Shown piece after piece: positions 1 through 5,825 of a DNA stretch of 6,492 nucleotides; the stretch's first letter is position 1, and each line of letters opens with the position of its first letter. The notes under the pieces were generated by a model that worked only from the letters and a program-made list of their open reading frames with translations, made no database searches and was not told the origin of the DNA. This stretch comes from Oscillospiraceae bacterium (GTDB taxonomy: Bacteria > Bacillota_A > Clostridia > Oscillospirales > Oscillospiraceae): positions 1 to 6,492 of the forward strand of contig JAGBEM010000267.1 in the NCBI GenBank assembly GCA_017936985.1, written 5' to 3'. Position numbers and translations under genes: made by a program.

Positions 1-39
1 CCCTCTGCTTACTCTTCTCTTCACAGCTTTTTCCGTATT
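1..39 (-). promoter_or_regulatory. Possible start of a T-box (tRNA-sensing) leader, cut by window edge
   Basis: The first ~39 transcribed nt below the promoter at 46-75 are purine-rich and contain GAAGAGAAGAGTAAGCAGA (minus strand, about 4-22). T-box leaders of Clostridia often start shortly after the promoter with a purine-rich strand containing an AGTA element, which forms the lower part of Stem I (S-turn/loop E). The resemblance is from memory of the family, not from an alignment. The partner strand, specifier loop and the T-box sequence itself would all lie outside the window. If correct, the gene to the left would probably encode an aminoacyl-tRNA synthetase or an amino acid biosynthesis or transport protein. 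It could equally be an unstructured leader. Confidence 0.3.
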
Positions 40-45
40 GTTGCA

Positions 46-75
46 ATTATAGACCGAAAAGTGCGGTTTTGTCAA
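46..75 (-). promoter_or_regulatory. Consensus SigA-type promoter reading out of the left edge
   Basis: On the minus strand the sequence reads TTGACA (70-75), an 18-nt spacer, then TATAAT (46-51). Both hexamers match the housekeeping consensus exactly; the spacer is one nt longer than the optimum of 17. Transcription would begin near position 39 and run leftward out of the window, so the gene it serves is not visible. The -35 lies only 10 nt beyond the stop codon of the small ORF at 86-184, so this promoter serves a separate downstream unit. No coding start is visible between the predicted start site and the window edge, which implies a leader of at least about 39 nt. Confidence 0.85.
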
Positions 76-85
76 CACCAAATCC

Positions 86-184
86 TTAATTTGCCTTTCG
101 GTTCTCCAGATGTCCGGACTGGACCACCGGCGGTTTCGGATCTGCCACTTCCCAGGTAATGGGCTTCTTTTCCTCCTGCTTCAT
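86..184 (-). CDS. Possible small protein, 32 aa, unknown function
   Basis: A 32-codon open frame starts with ATG at 182-184 and ends with TAA at 86-88. It is preceded by a strong purine-rich ribosome binding site (AGGGAGGG, about 6 nt before the ATG), and that is the main reason to list it. The peptide begins MKQEEKKPITWEV and is charged and hydrophilic, with one Trp, a KPPVV segment in the middle and a basic C-terminus. It has no signal peptide, no membrane segment and no cysteine. I do not recognise it. The open frame extends upstream to an ATG at 275-277, but that start overlaps the transglutaminase stop codon and runs through the hairpin stem at 242-270, so I reject it. No promoter of its own is obvious, so expression would need read-through past that hairpin. 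It may be a chance ORF. Confidence 0.35.
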   Translation of the reverse strand: MKQEEKKPITWEVADPKPPVVQSGHLENRKAN

Positions 185-241
185 GCTTTCCCTCCCTTTC
201 GACCCTATTTTTTCCGGGAGCGCGCAATTTATGCATAAAGG

Positions 242-270
242 AATCCCGGACGGCAGACCCGTCCGGGATT
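242..270 (-). terminator. Hairpin after the transglutaminase gene, probable terminator with weak U-tract
   Basis: Positions 242-253 (AATCCCGGACGG) pair perfectly with 259-270, giving a 12-bp GC-rich stem with a 5-nt loop. The stem begins directly after the tandem stop codons TGA-TAA (271-276) of the transglutaminase gene, so it marks the end of the moxR operon. On the minus strand the stem is followed by CCTTTATG, a poor U-tract, so intrinsic termination may be incomplete. The plus-strand tail (ATTTTATC) is also only moderate. It may act partly as a 3'-end RNA stabiliser. Confidence 0.65.
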
Positions 271-273
271 TTA

Positions 274-2367
274 TCATTGCGCAGCAAAAATCAGTTTCAG
301 GAACAGCCGTTGGTACCAGGGTTTGGCTGCCAGCACTGCGCTCAGACGCCGCAAGTCGTTCTTGAACACTTTCCGCTCCTCAGCGGTTAGTGTGTGCTGG
401 CTGAATTTTGCTTTCTGTGCCAGCATTTCCGTTTCCTCGGAAAGCGGCTGACGGTACAGTCGGCTCAGCCGCACGATCTCTTTCCAACAGGCAAGGGCTC
501 GTTGGTTGGTACTGCCCTTTTTCCACTTTCTTCGGCGCAGGTGAACACGCAGCAAATACTGCCCCCAAATCAGCGCCACTGCCAGCACGGCATATACCAC
601 CGCCATCAGGCAGTTCCAAAGCAACGTCAGATCCTTCGCCTGAGGCGCATCCGCACCGCCGGTAGCCGCTGTGGCGGTGGTCTGGGTAGTGCCTGTTGGC
701 GTTGTATCGGTTGGTTTTTCTTCGGTGGGTGGCTGCGTAGGCTCGGAAGTAGGTGGCTGTGTGGAAACTGTATTTTCTGTAGGTGTCAGATCCTCGGTAG
801 GCGCCGGCGGTTCTGTAGGCTCCGGCTGCAGCGCCGGCGGTGTGGGATCCAGGACTGTCCAACCTCGTTCAGCGTCCAGATACTCCACCCACGCATGGCT
901 TTCATTCGCGAGGACGTTATTTTTTAAACCACTTTCCACCGCAGTCATATAGCCGGTAACATACCGGGCAGGAACGCCCGCCGCCCGCAGCAGCACCGTT
1001 GCCGCCGTGGCAAAGTGGACACAGTAGCCGGTATCGGCTTCCTCCAGGAACCAGATGGCAAAATCCGTTGCATCGGCAGGCATTTTCTCCGTTTTTAAAT
1101 CATAAACGGCCACGCCTTTGACATATTCTGCAATGCGCTCAGCAATCTGTGCATCCGTCAGATCGCTCAAACTGCCCAGTGCTTGCAGGATCTGCTCTGC
1201 TTTTTCCATGGTACTGTTGGGAAGATACAGGCACTGGCGTACCATGGCATCCCGTTTGACTGTTCCGTTTAGCCGGGCATTGCCGCCGGAGACCATTCTC
1301 GGCAGCGTATAAGTCCGTCCCAGTTCATTTTTCAATCTGCCGTATTCCAACTGACTGAGCATATCCGTGTAATAGGGCAGGTATAAATACTCCATACCGG
1401 CACGCAGCTTGATGGTAATACTGCCGGCACTTTCCAATCCCTCTGTGGGCCAATAGGGGTCTGTTGCTCCTGCGTTTTCCGATACCGTCCAGCTGACACC
1501 ATCGTAAGCATCATAGGACTGGCGGCGCAGATACAGGATACCCCGATGATCGGCCGTAACTTCCATGATCACATTACGTGCCTGGCCTTTGGGGCCTATG
1601 TCGGTCAGATCCAGGGAAATATCCGGCATACCAGGCAGGGAATCTGTGCTAAAATCCACACTGGTAAGCAACTGTTTGATCCAGCCTGGGATGGATTTCG
1701 GCGGCACATAGTTTTCTTGAGGCACTGCGTGGAACAGAAGCATGGTGCACAAAAGTGCCGGGATCAGCAATATAGCCGTTAAGCGATTTCCATCCGCTTC
1801 CTTTTGCCGGCGTACCGTTTGGGTCAGGACCAACAGCATCAGGCCGAAGATCAACAGAAACAGGCTGCCGGTTTCCGGTACTCTGTCTGTGACCACCAGA
1901 CATAGGCCCAGCGGCAACAGACTTAGAAAAATCGCCAGTACCGAATGCTCCCGGCGCATGACTGTCCAGGCGACTGCCCAGATCACCGGGACAGCAAAAG
2001 CGCCCAGTGCCATACCGATCCGCAGGACCGTGGGGGCTTCGCCGTTCCAATAAATTTTCCCCCAGCCGTAGGCCATATCGTAAACTGTGCTGATCTGATA
2101 AAGCAAGGCTTCTGCAGATGCTTCCAAGCTTCCGGTTTCCCACAAAAGGCCGCCGGACAGAAGCAGCAGGATCGCCAAAATGACATTACCCCAGCGGATC
2201 AGAGACATCAACCCGGCAACGATTGCAAAGACAACGCAAAAAAACGCCAGACGCAAAGTATCTGTCTGAAAAGAAAATCCGGTGAGCAGACTGGACAGTC
2301 CACCGAAGGCGATGCAGAAGGATAGTACCACCGCCCACAGCAGGGAAAACAGCTTATCACGCGTCAT
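274..2367 (-). CDS. Membrane-anchored transglutaminase-like protein
   Basis: This 697-residue protein has a transglutaminase/cysteine-protease fold domain held outside the cell. About seven hydrophobic segments lie in the N-terminal 215 residues (near 8-30, 38-56, 60-75, 116-135, 143-160, 165-183, 196-214). Basic loops (RREH 138-141; RRQKEADGNR 186-195) fit an N-in topology that places residues ~215-580 outside. The catalytic triad is visible: Cys449 in GYCVHFA, His491 in ESHAWVE and Asp507 in VLDPTP. A Pro/Thr/Glu-rich linker (~511-575) leads to another membrane helix (~581-606), a basic stop-transfer stretch and a ~90-residue cytoplasmic tail. The layout matches TgpA-like proteins. The ATG at 2365-2367 is chosen because GGAGGTGG precedes it by about 8 nt; the frame is open 39 codons further upstream, but there it lies inside the DUF58 gene. 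It overlaps that gene by 11 nt, suggesting translational coupling. The substrate is unknown; members of this fold can be peptidases or cross-linking enzymes. Confidence 0.9.
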   Translation of the reverse strand: MTRDKLFSLLWAVVLSFCIAFGGLSSLLTGFSFQTDTLRLAFFCVVFAIVAGLMSLIRWGNVILAILLLLSGGLLWETGSLEASAEALLYQISTVYDMAYGWGKIYWNGEAPTVLRIGMALGAFAVPVIWAVAWTVMRREHSVLAIFLSLLPLGLCLVVTDRVPETGSLFLLIFGLMLLVLTQTVRRQKEADGNRLTAILLIPALLCTMLLFHAVPQENYVPPKSIPGWIKQLLTSVDFSTDSLPGMPDISLDLTDIGPKGQARNVIMEVTADHRGILYLRRQSYDAYDGVSWTVSENAGATDPYWPTEGLESAGSITIKLRAGMEYLYLPYYTDMLSQLEYGRLKNELGRTYTLPRMVSGGNARLNGTVKRDAMVRQCLYLPNSTMEKAEQILQALGSLSDLTDAQIAERIAEYVKGVAVYDLKTEKMPADATDFAIWFLEEADTGYCVHFATAATVLLRAAGVPARYVTGYMTAVESGLKNNVLANESHAWVEYLDAERGWTVLDPTPPALQPEPTEPPAPTEDLTPTENTVSTQPPTSEPTQPPTEEKPTDTTPTGTTQTTATAATGGADAPQAKDLTLLWNCLMAVVYAVLAVALIWGQYLLRVHLRRRKWKKGSTNQRALACWKEIVRLSRLYRQPLSEETEMLAQKAKFSQHTLTAEERKVFKNDLRRLSAVLAAKPWYQRLFLKLIFAAQ

Positions 2368-3280
2368 CTTCCCCACCTCCGATCCGGTACTGCCAGGCAG
2401 CATGGAACTCAGACCACTGGGCGTCCCCGGATGCCGGGGGCTGAGACAGCAGGGCTTCCATTGCTTTATCCAAGTCGGCTTCATCGGTTACCGGAAGCGT
2501 GATCATACCGCTGCCGGTAAGGGCGCAGATCTCATGGCGCAGCTGCTTGTCCAAAAGCTCCCGGCTTAGCCACAGGAGTCTGCCAAACTTTCTGTCCAAC
2601 GCCTCCGGCGTGCCCCGGAGGGTCATACTCAGCAAAATTCTGCTGTTATTGGGTACCATGGCTTCCCGGATGATGTATTTACCGGTTTTTGCCGACAGCT
2701 TCCAGTGGACCTGGTTTAAGCTGTCACCGGGGCGGTACAGCCGCAGTTCATGATTCTCCGCGAATCCGCCGCCGGGCTTAGGCCGCCAAGACCGGGCCAA
2801 ATACCGCTGCAGATCCGGCAGATACGAAACCTCCACCGGTTCCGGGCGAATGACAACGGACAAATCCTGTGTCCGCCAAACTTTCAAAGAAAACAAACCC
2901 AGGTAATCATATACCCGGATCTTTTCCGGCTGGCAAAGCAGGGTGCCGCAGTGATCTGCCGGCAGAACGCTGCCGGACTTTAATTTCCATTGCTGACCGG
3001 TGGTGAGCCGGCTGACACGGATCCTGCCGCCAATGGGCGGTGCCGGCAACAGGCAGGACGATACCAGCTGCAGCTTTTCCTGATCGCCCATAGCCACAGG
3101 CAGCGGGCACTGCACCTTGACTTTTATACTGAGCATGGCAGGCAGGCTGAGAATCAGCGCTGCCACCGGCAGGCACAGCACCCCCACCAATATGACCCAG
3201 GCGATCCACTGCTGATGGGCCCAGTAAAAGACCATACAGCCAGCGACTGTCGCCAAATACAATAACCATCTTCTGATCAT
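2357..3280 (-). CDS. DUF58 family membrane protein, MoxR partner
   Basis: The 307-residue protein has two hydrophobic segments near the N-terminus (about 5-22 and 26-48), then a cytoplasmic body. The DUF58 signature is clear at about 178-206: ELRLYRPGDSLNQVHWKLSA, followed by a basic KTGKYIIRE stretch. An upstream VYDYLGLFSL element (~123-132) is also typical. DUF58 proteins carry a von Willebrand A-like region and are nearly always encoded beside MoxR ATPases, which are thought to act on them or with them at the envelope. The start (ATG 3278-3280) lies 4 nt after the moxR stop and has no recognisable Shine-Dalgarno sequence, so translation probably depends on coupling to moxR. The 3' end contains the ribosome binding site and start of the transglutaminase gene. 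No sign of truncation. The family assignment is secure; the molecular role is inferred. Confidence 0.9.
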   Translation of the reverse strand: MIRRWLLYLATVAGCMVFYWAHQQWIAWVILVGVLCLPVAALILSLPAMLSIKVKVQCPLPVAMGDQEKLQLVSSCLLPAPPIGGRIRVSRLTTGQQWKLKSGSVLPADHCGTLLCQPEKIRVYDYLGLFSLKVWRTQDLSVVIRPEPVEVSYLPDLQRYLARSWRPKPGGGFAENHELRLYRPGDSLNQVHWKLSAKTGKYIIREAMVPNNSRILLSMTLRGTPEALDRKFGRLLWLSRELLDKQLRHEICALTGSGMITLPVTDEADLDKAMEALLSQPPASGDAQWSEFHAAWQYRIGGGEDDA

Positions 3281-3284
3281 AGGC

Positions 3285-4238
3285 TTAATGGGTCCGGGGT
3301 GTTGGCACCTTGTCCAGGATCTCGCCCAAAACCTGATAGCAGGTAACGCCGGAGGCTTCTGCCCGGGCGGTCAGCAGCAGGCGGTGGGCAATGGTTCTCA
3401 GGAACACCTCCTGGATATCCTTGGGGATCACATAATCTCTTCCCCGCAGCTGCGCCACAGCCTTGGCCATGGAGGTAACCGCCAAGGTGGCCCGGGGACT
3501 GGCACCCCGGAGGATCTGGGGATGGTTCCGGGTTGCATCGATGAGCGCTACCACATAATTGACCACCAGTTCGCCGATATATGTCTTGTCCACTGCATCC
3601 TGCATGGCAGCTAAGCTATCCGCGTTCAAAAGCTCAGTCAATTCTTCCATAGGCTTTCTTCCCTGCCGGCCCAGCACCATGGCAGCCTCGTCCTCCACAC
3701 TGGGGTAGCCAAGGCTCAAACGGATGGCAAAACGGTCCATCTGGCTGTCCGGCAGCAGCTGTGTGCCTGCCGCACCGGTGGGGTTCTGGGTAGCAATGAC
3801 GATAAAGGGCCGGGGGATCTCATGGCGGACGCCGTCCACCGTGACCTGTCCCTCTTCCATGGCCTCCAGCAAAGCAGACTGGGTCCGGGAGGTGGCGCGG
3901 TTTAATTCATCCGCCAGAAACAGATTGCACAGCACAGCGCCGGGCTGGTACACCATTTTGCCGGTGGCCTGATCCAGCACGCAGTAGCCGGTCACATCCG
4001 ACGGCAGCACATCCGGGGTAAACTGAACACGATTACAGCGCAGGCCCATGACTTTGGAAAAAGCCACTGCCATGGTGGTCTTGCCCACACCGGGAATATC
4101 CTCCAGCAGAATATGTCCGCCGGAGAGCACTGCAGCCATGACCCACAGCAACGCCTGGTCCTTTCCTACAATGACCCGGCGCACCTGTCCCAGGATCTTC
4201 TGGGCTACCTCGGTAATCTGATTTTCATTGGTCTGCAT
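3285..4238 (-). CDS. MoxR family AAA+ ATPase
   Basis: A 317-residue AAA+ ATPase, a normal length for the MoxR family. Visible motifs in order: Walker A EDIPGVGKTT (46-55, Lys53), Walker B LFLADELNRA (106-115, Asp110/Glu111), sensor 1 ATQNP (149-153), the DSQMDRF arginine-finger region (164-170) and sensor 2 GASPRAT (245-251). All expected catalytic residues are present. MoxR proteins are cytoplasmic chaperone-like ATPases thought to remodel or activate von Willebrand A/DUF58 partners. The start ATG at 4236-4238 is chosen because GAGGGGG lies 7 nt upstream. The longer open frame (to 4328) is rejected because it would begin upstream of the promoter at 4270-4298. It is the first gene of a three-gene operon with DUF58 and the transglutaminase. 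The gene-specific symbol is uncertain (similar proteins are called moxR or yeaC), so none is given. Confidence 0.93.
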   Translation of the reverse strand: MQTNENQITEVAQKILGQVRRVIVGKDQALLWVMAAVLSGGHILLEDIPGVGKTTMAVAFSKVMGLRCNRVQFTPDVLPSDVTGYCVLDQATGKMVYQPGAVLCNLFLADELNRATSRTQSALLEAMEEGQVTVDGVRHEIPRPFIVIATQNPTGAAGTQLLPDSQMDRFAIRLSLGYPSVEDEAAMVLGRQGRKPMEELTELLNADSLAAMQDAVDKTYIGELVVNYVVALIDATRNHPQILRGASPRATLAVTSMAKAVAQLRGRDYVIPKDIQEVFLRTIAHRLLLTARAEASGVTCYQVLGEILDKVPTPRTH

Positions 4239-4269
4239 ATGCGTTCCCCCTCTTTTGATAATTGTCATC

Positions 4270-4298
4270 ATTATACGATTTCGCCTGCAGAAAATCAA
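4270..4298 (-). promoter_or_regulatory. SigA-type promoter of the moxR-DUF58-transglutaminase operon
   Basis: On the minus strand TTGATT (4293-4298) is separated by exactly 17 nt from TATAAT (4270-4275). Transcription should start near 4263, giving a leader of about 25 nt that ends in the GAGGGGG ribosome binding site of moxR. This placement decides the moxR start, since upstream candidate ATGs would not be transcribed. No other promoter is obvious between the three genes, so this one probably serves the whole operon. Confidence 0.8.
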
Positions 4299-4330
4299 GG
4301 TGTAGTCCGCAGAAACACCAAAGTTCACAC

Positions 4331-4342
4331 AATGTAAACATT
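4331..4342. promoter_or_regulatory. Short inverted repeat upstream of the moxR promoter, possible operator
   Basis: AATGT-AA-ACATT is an inverted repeat with 5-bp arms and a 2-nt centre. It lies about 70-80 nt upstream of the predicted moxR start site, where an activator could bind. The arms are short and A/T-rich, so chance is a realistic explanation, and no regulator family is suggested with confidence. Confidence 0.2.
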
Positions 4343-4355
4343 TCGGCTTTCTACA

Positions 4356-4385
4356 AAAAGAGGGCGTCTGCCGACGCCCTCTTTT
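4356..4385 (-). terminator. Intrinsic terminator of the DUF3048 gene
   Basis: Positions 4356-4368 (AAAAGAGGGCGTC) pair perfectly with 4373-4385, giving a 13-bp stem closed by a 4-nt loop. Read on the minus strand it begins 8 nt after the DUF3048 stop codon and ends in TTTTT (4355-4359), a classic intrinsic terminator. It lies about 57 nt upstream of the -35 of the moxR operon and so insulates that operon from DUF3048 transcription. The symmetric A/T flanks mean it could also work in the other direction, but no plus-strand gene ends here. Confidence 0.9.
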
Positions 4386-4393
4386 CTGATCCG

Positions 4394-5542
4394 TTATTCG
4401 TATTCCACAACGCCCTTGGTGGGGATCACAGCAATATAGGTACTGCCCACGCCAAAAGTCAGCGGTGTGCCGTTGCCCAAAGTATAGACAAAAGGCTTAT
4501 ACAGGCTTTCTCTGCTCCACTGGATCGGAACCAACTGACCGTTACACACAAAGTAGCCTTCACCGGAGCCGGTCAGCTCGATGGTGCGCAGCTTTCCGTT
4601 GGACTGGGTGCTGGTCTTTGCCTTCAAAATCATCACATTTTTAAATGCGATGGTCTCGCCGGTGTTGCCATCGATATAATCCTTGCCGTGCTGATAAGCA
4701 TAGTACAAGCCATCTTCCGCATTGTAGGTCATGGTTGTGGATTTTGTGCTGGAGGAGGGCTTACTGCCGGTATTGAAGTAGATCTTGACCTTGTTGGCTG
4801 CAGAGCCAATGATCAGGGTCTCATCGTCAAACTGCAGACCGTAGTTCAGTTCCTTGGTCCGGGTCAGAGTGCACTTGCGCACGGTGGCGTACTCAACAGC
4901 CTTAGGGCCGGTAATGAACATGGTATGCTCTTTGCTGTAGCCGCTGTTCAGCCGGTCCTTGTCCCGGTAGTAATATTTGCTGGCGTTGGCACCGTTAACA
5001 CCGTCGATATGGTCGCACTTGATACTGCTCATGTAGCTGTAAGCCTCGTCACTGCCGCCGGCATGGACATAGACACAGTCATAGCTTTGCGCGATGTCTA
5101 CATAGTATTTCCGGGCACTGCGAATAGAGCCCAGGGCTTCCACAGAAGCAATATCGCTGAAAAGACCCATGCAGCGGGTGATATTGCCCTCTGCCAGGAT
5201 CTCATAGAGGATATCTGCCTGGCTGACACCGTGCTGGGGCATAGCCGCCTTAATATTGTTCAGCATCACCGCAAAGGGCCGGTTGGTCATGGGTGCATCC
5301 AGAGGCTCACCGGTCAGAGGATTGGTGTACAGTACCGGCGGCTCCGTAGGCGGCTGCGTGGGTGGCTCGGTAAGCTGGGTCTCTTCGGTGGTTTCCGTGA
5401 ACTCTGTATACTGTGTCTCCTCAGAGGTAGGAGGCTCTTTCGATTCCGTCTGGGGCGGCTGGGATGTGCTGTCGTCATTGGGCACTGCACAGGCGCAAAG
5501 CAACAGACACGCTGCCAGAGCAAGGCAAAACAGTTGTTTCAT
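4394..5542 (-). CDS. DUF3048 domain (YerB-like) lipoprotein
   Basis: A 382-residue predicted lipoprotein. It has a short n-region (MKQ), a hydrophobic core and a lipobox LCAC with lipidated Cys18. A Thr/Glu/Pro-rich linker follows (about 22-70), with TEPPTQPPTEPP near its end; it probably spans the wall to hold the domain away from the membrane. The globular part starts at YTNPLTGEPLD (~72) and carries typical DUF3048 N-terminal features: RPFAVMLNN (88-96), QADILYEILAEG (108-119) and EALGSIRSARKY (135-146). The second half (~235-382) corresponds to the DUF3048 C-terminal domain, ending near VIPTKGVVEYE. The B. subtilis relative is YerB, whose function I cannot state. The ATG at 5540-5542 is chosen because it gives a clean lipoprotein signal and has a GAGAGGA ribosome binding site; the start 20 codons upstream lacks both. 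The gene is monocistronic, with its own promoter (5601-5628) and terminator. Confidence 0.9.
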   Translation of the reverse strand: MKQLFCLALAACLLLCACAVPNDDSTSQPPQTESKEPPTSEETQYTEFTETTEETQLTEPPTQPPTEPPVLYTNPLTGEPLDAPMTNRPFAVMLNNIKAAMPQHGVSQADILYEILAEGNITRCMGLFSDIASVEALGSIRSARKYYVDIAQSYDCVYVHAGGSDEAYSYMSSIKCDHIDGVNGANASKYYYRDKDRLNSGYSKEHTMFITGPKAVEYATVRKCTLTRTKELNYGLQFDDETLIIGSAANKVKIYFNTGSKPSSSTKSTTMTYNAEDGLYYAYQHGKDYIDGNTGETIAFKNVMILKAKTSTQSNGKLRTIELTGSGEGYFVCNGQLVPIQWSRESLYKPFVYTLGNGTPLTFGVGSTYIAVIPTKGVVEYE

Positions 5543-5557
5543 AGTTCCATCCTCTCC

Positions 5558-5580
5558 CGGATCCGAAAAGACAGGATCCG
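5558..5580 (-). promoter_or_regulatory. Leader hairpin next to the DUF3048 ribosome binding site
   Basis: In the DUF3048 leader, CGGATCC (5574-5580) pairs with GGATCCG (5558-5564), forming a 7-bp stem with a 9-nt loop (minus strand order). The stem ends directly beside the ribosome binding site, 15 nt before the start codon. It could tune translation or mRNA stability. Each arm contains the 6-bp palindrome GGATCC, so the arms are at once a direct and an inverted repeat. Function is not shown by the sequence. Confidence 0.4.
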
Positions 5581-5600
5581 ACACCGTTTTACATAACACC

Positions 5601-5628
5601 ATTATAGCAAAAGCTGTCGAAAATGCAA
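5601..5628 (-). promoter_or_regulatory. Promoter of the DUF3048 lipoprotein gene
   Basis: On the minus strand TTGCAT (5623-5628) lies 16 nt before TATAAT (5601-5606). The -10 is perfect; the -35 matches four of six positions. The start site should be near 5594, giving a leader of about 50 nt that includes the hairpin at 5558-5580. It is divergent from the rpsF promoter, with about 90 bp between the two -35 elements. Confidence 0.7.
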
Positions 5629-5698
5629 GAGGAAGCTGCTGGATGGCAAGGCTTTTTTACTTCCTTGGGATTTAAGCCGATTTCCCCCATAAATGCGT

Positions 5699-5747
5699 AC
5701 TTTTTGTAAAAAATATCCTTGACATTTCCCCTAAATAAGCATATAAT
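5699..5747 (+). promoter_or_regulatory. Strong promoter of the rpsF-ssb operon with A/T-rich upstream element
   Basis: TTGACA (5719-5724), a 17-nt spacer, and TATAAT (5742-5747) form a perfect consensus SigA promoter at optimal spacing. Just upstream, 5699-5716 is a run of T and A tracts that would suit the RNA polymerase alpha subunit (an UP-like element). The start site should be near 5754. Such strength fits a ribosomal protein operon. The unit also drives ssb and presumably rpsR beyond the edge. Confidence 0.9.
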
Positions 5748-5753
5748 ACACTG

Positions 5754-5806
5754 GTCTGCGAATGCGGACAATCCTTGCTCCCGGCGCGACCGGGGGCCAA
5801 AAGTCC
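5754..5806 (+). promoter_or_regulatory. Structured rpsF leader, candidate S6:S18 autoregulatory RNA
   Basis: The leader between the promoter and the ribosome binding site (AAAGGAGGTG, 5808-5817) is GC-rich and structured. Hairpin 1: GTCTGC (5754-5759) with GCGGAC (5764-5769), including one G-U pair. Hairpin 2: 5775-5784 with 5790-5800, a stem of about 10 bp with a bulged C and a CGCGA loop. GGAC (5766-5769) can instead pair with GTCC (5803-5806), closing an outer stem around hairpin 2 and ending 1 nt before the ribosome binding site; this excludes hairpin 1. rpsF operons in many bacteria carry a leader bound by the S6:S18 complex for feedback control, and this is the expected place. I could not confirm the consensus nucleotides of that motif by eye. 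Confidence 0.5.
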
Positions 5807-5825
5807 AAAAGGAGGTGCAAACAAC

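Noticed and set aside
72..287. A 71-codon minus-strand frame overlapping the small ORF in another frame
   Set aside because: It starts inside the transglutaminase 3' end, runs through the hairpin stem, has no ribosome binding site and ends in the next promoter.
380..862. Frames overlapping the repetitive Thr/Pro-linker region of the transglutaminase on both strands
   Set aside because: They are out-of-frame or antisense readings of low-complexity sequence with no ribosome binding site.
2368..2484. 39-codon upstream extension of the transglutaminase
   Set aside because: It lies within the DUF58 coding region, encodes a Pro/Ser-rich stretch unlike a membrane N-terminus, and the internal ATG at 2367 has a strong ribosome binding site.
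4239..4328. 30-codon upstream extension of moxR
   Set aside because: It would begin upstream of the promoter at 4270-4298, and the shorter start has a good ribosome binding site and normal family length.
4262..5596. A 444-codon open frame on the plus strand across the DUF3048 gene
   Set aside because: It lies fully antisense to a well-supported lipoprotein gene, has no ribosome binding site, and its translation shows no recognisable domain and ends in Arg/Leu-rich low complexity mirrored from the Thr/Pro linker. It is a by-product of codon bias on the other strand.
5649..5677. Possible weak hairpin GGCTT...AAGCC between the divergent promoters
   Set aside because: The stem is only 5 bp with a loop of about 19 nt, too weak to call a terminator or regulatory element.
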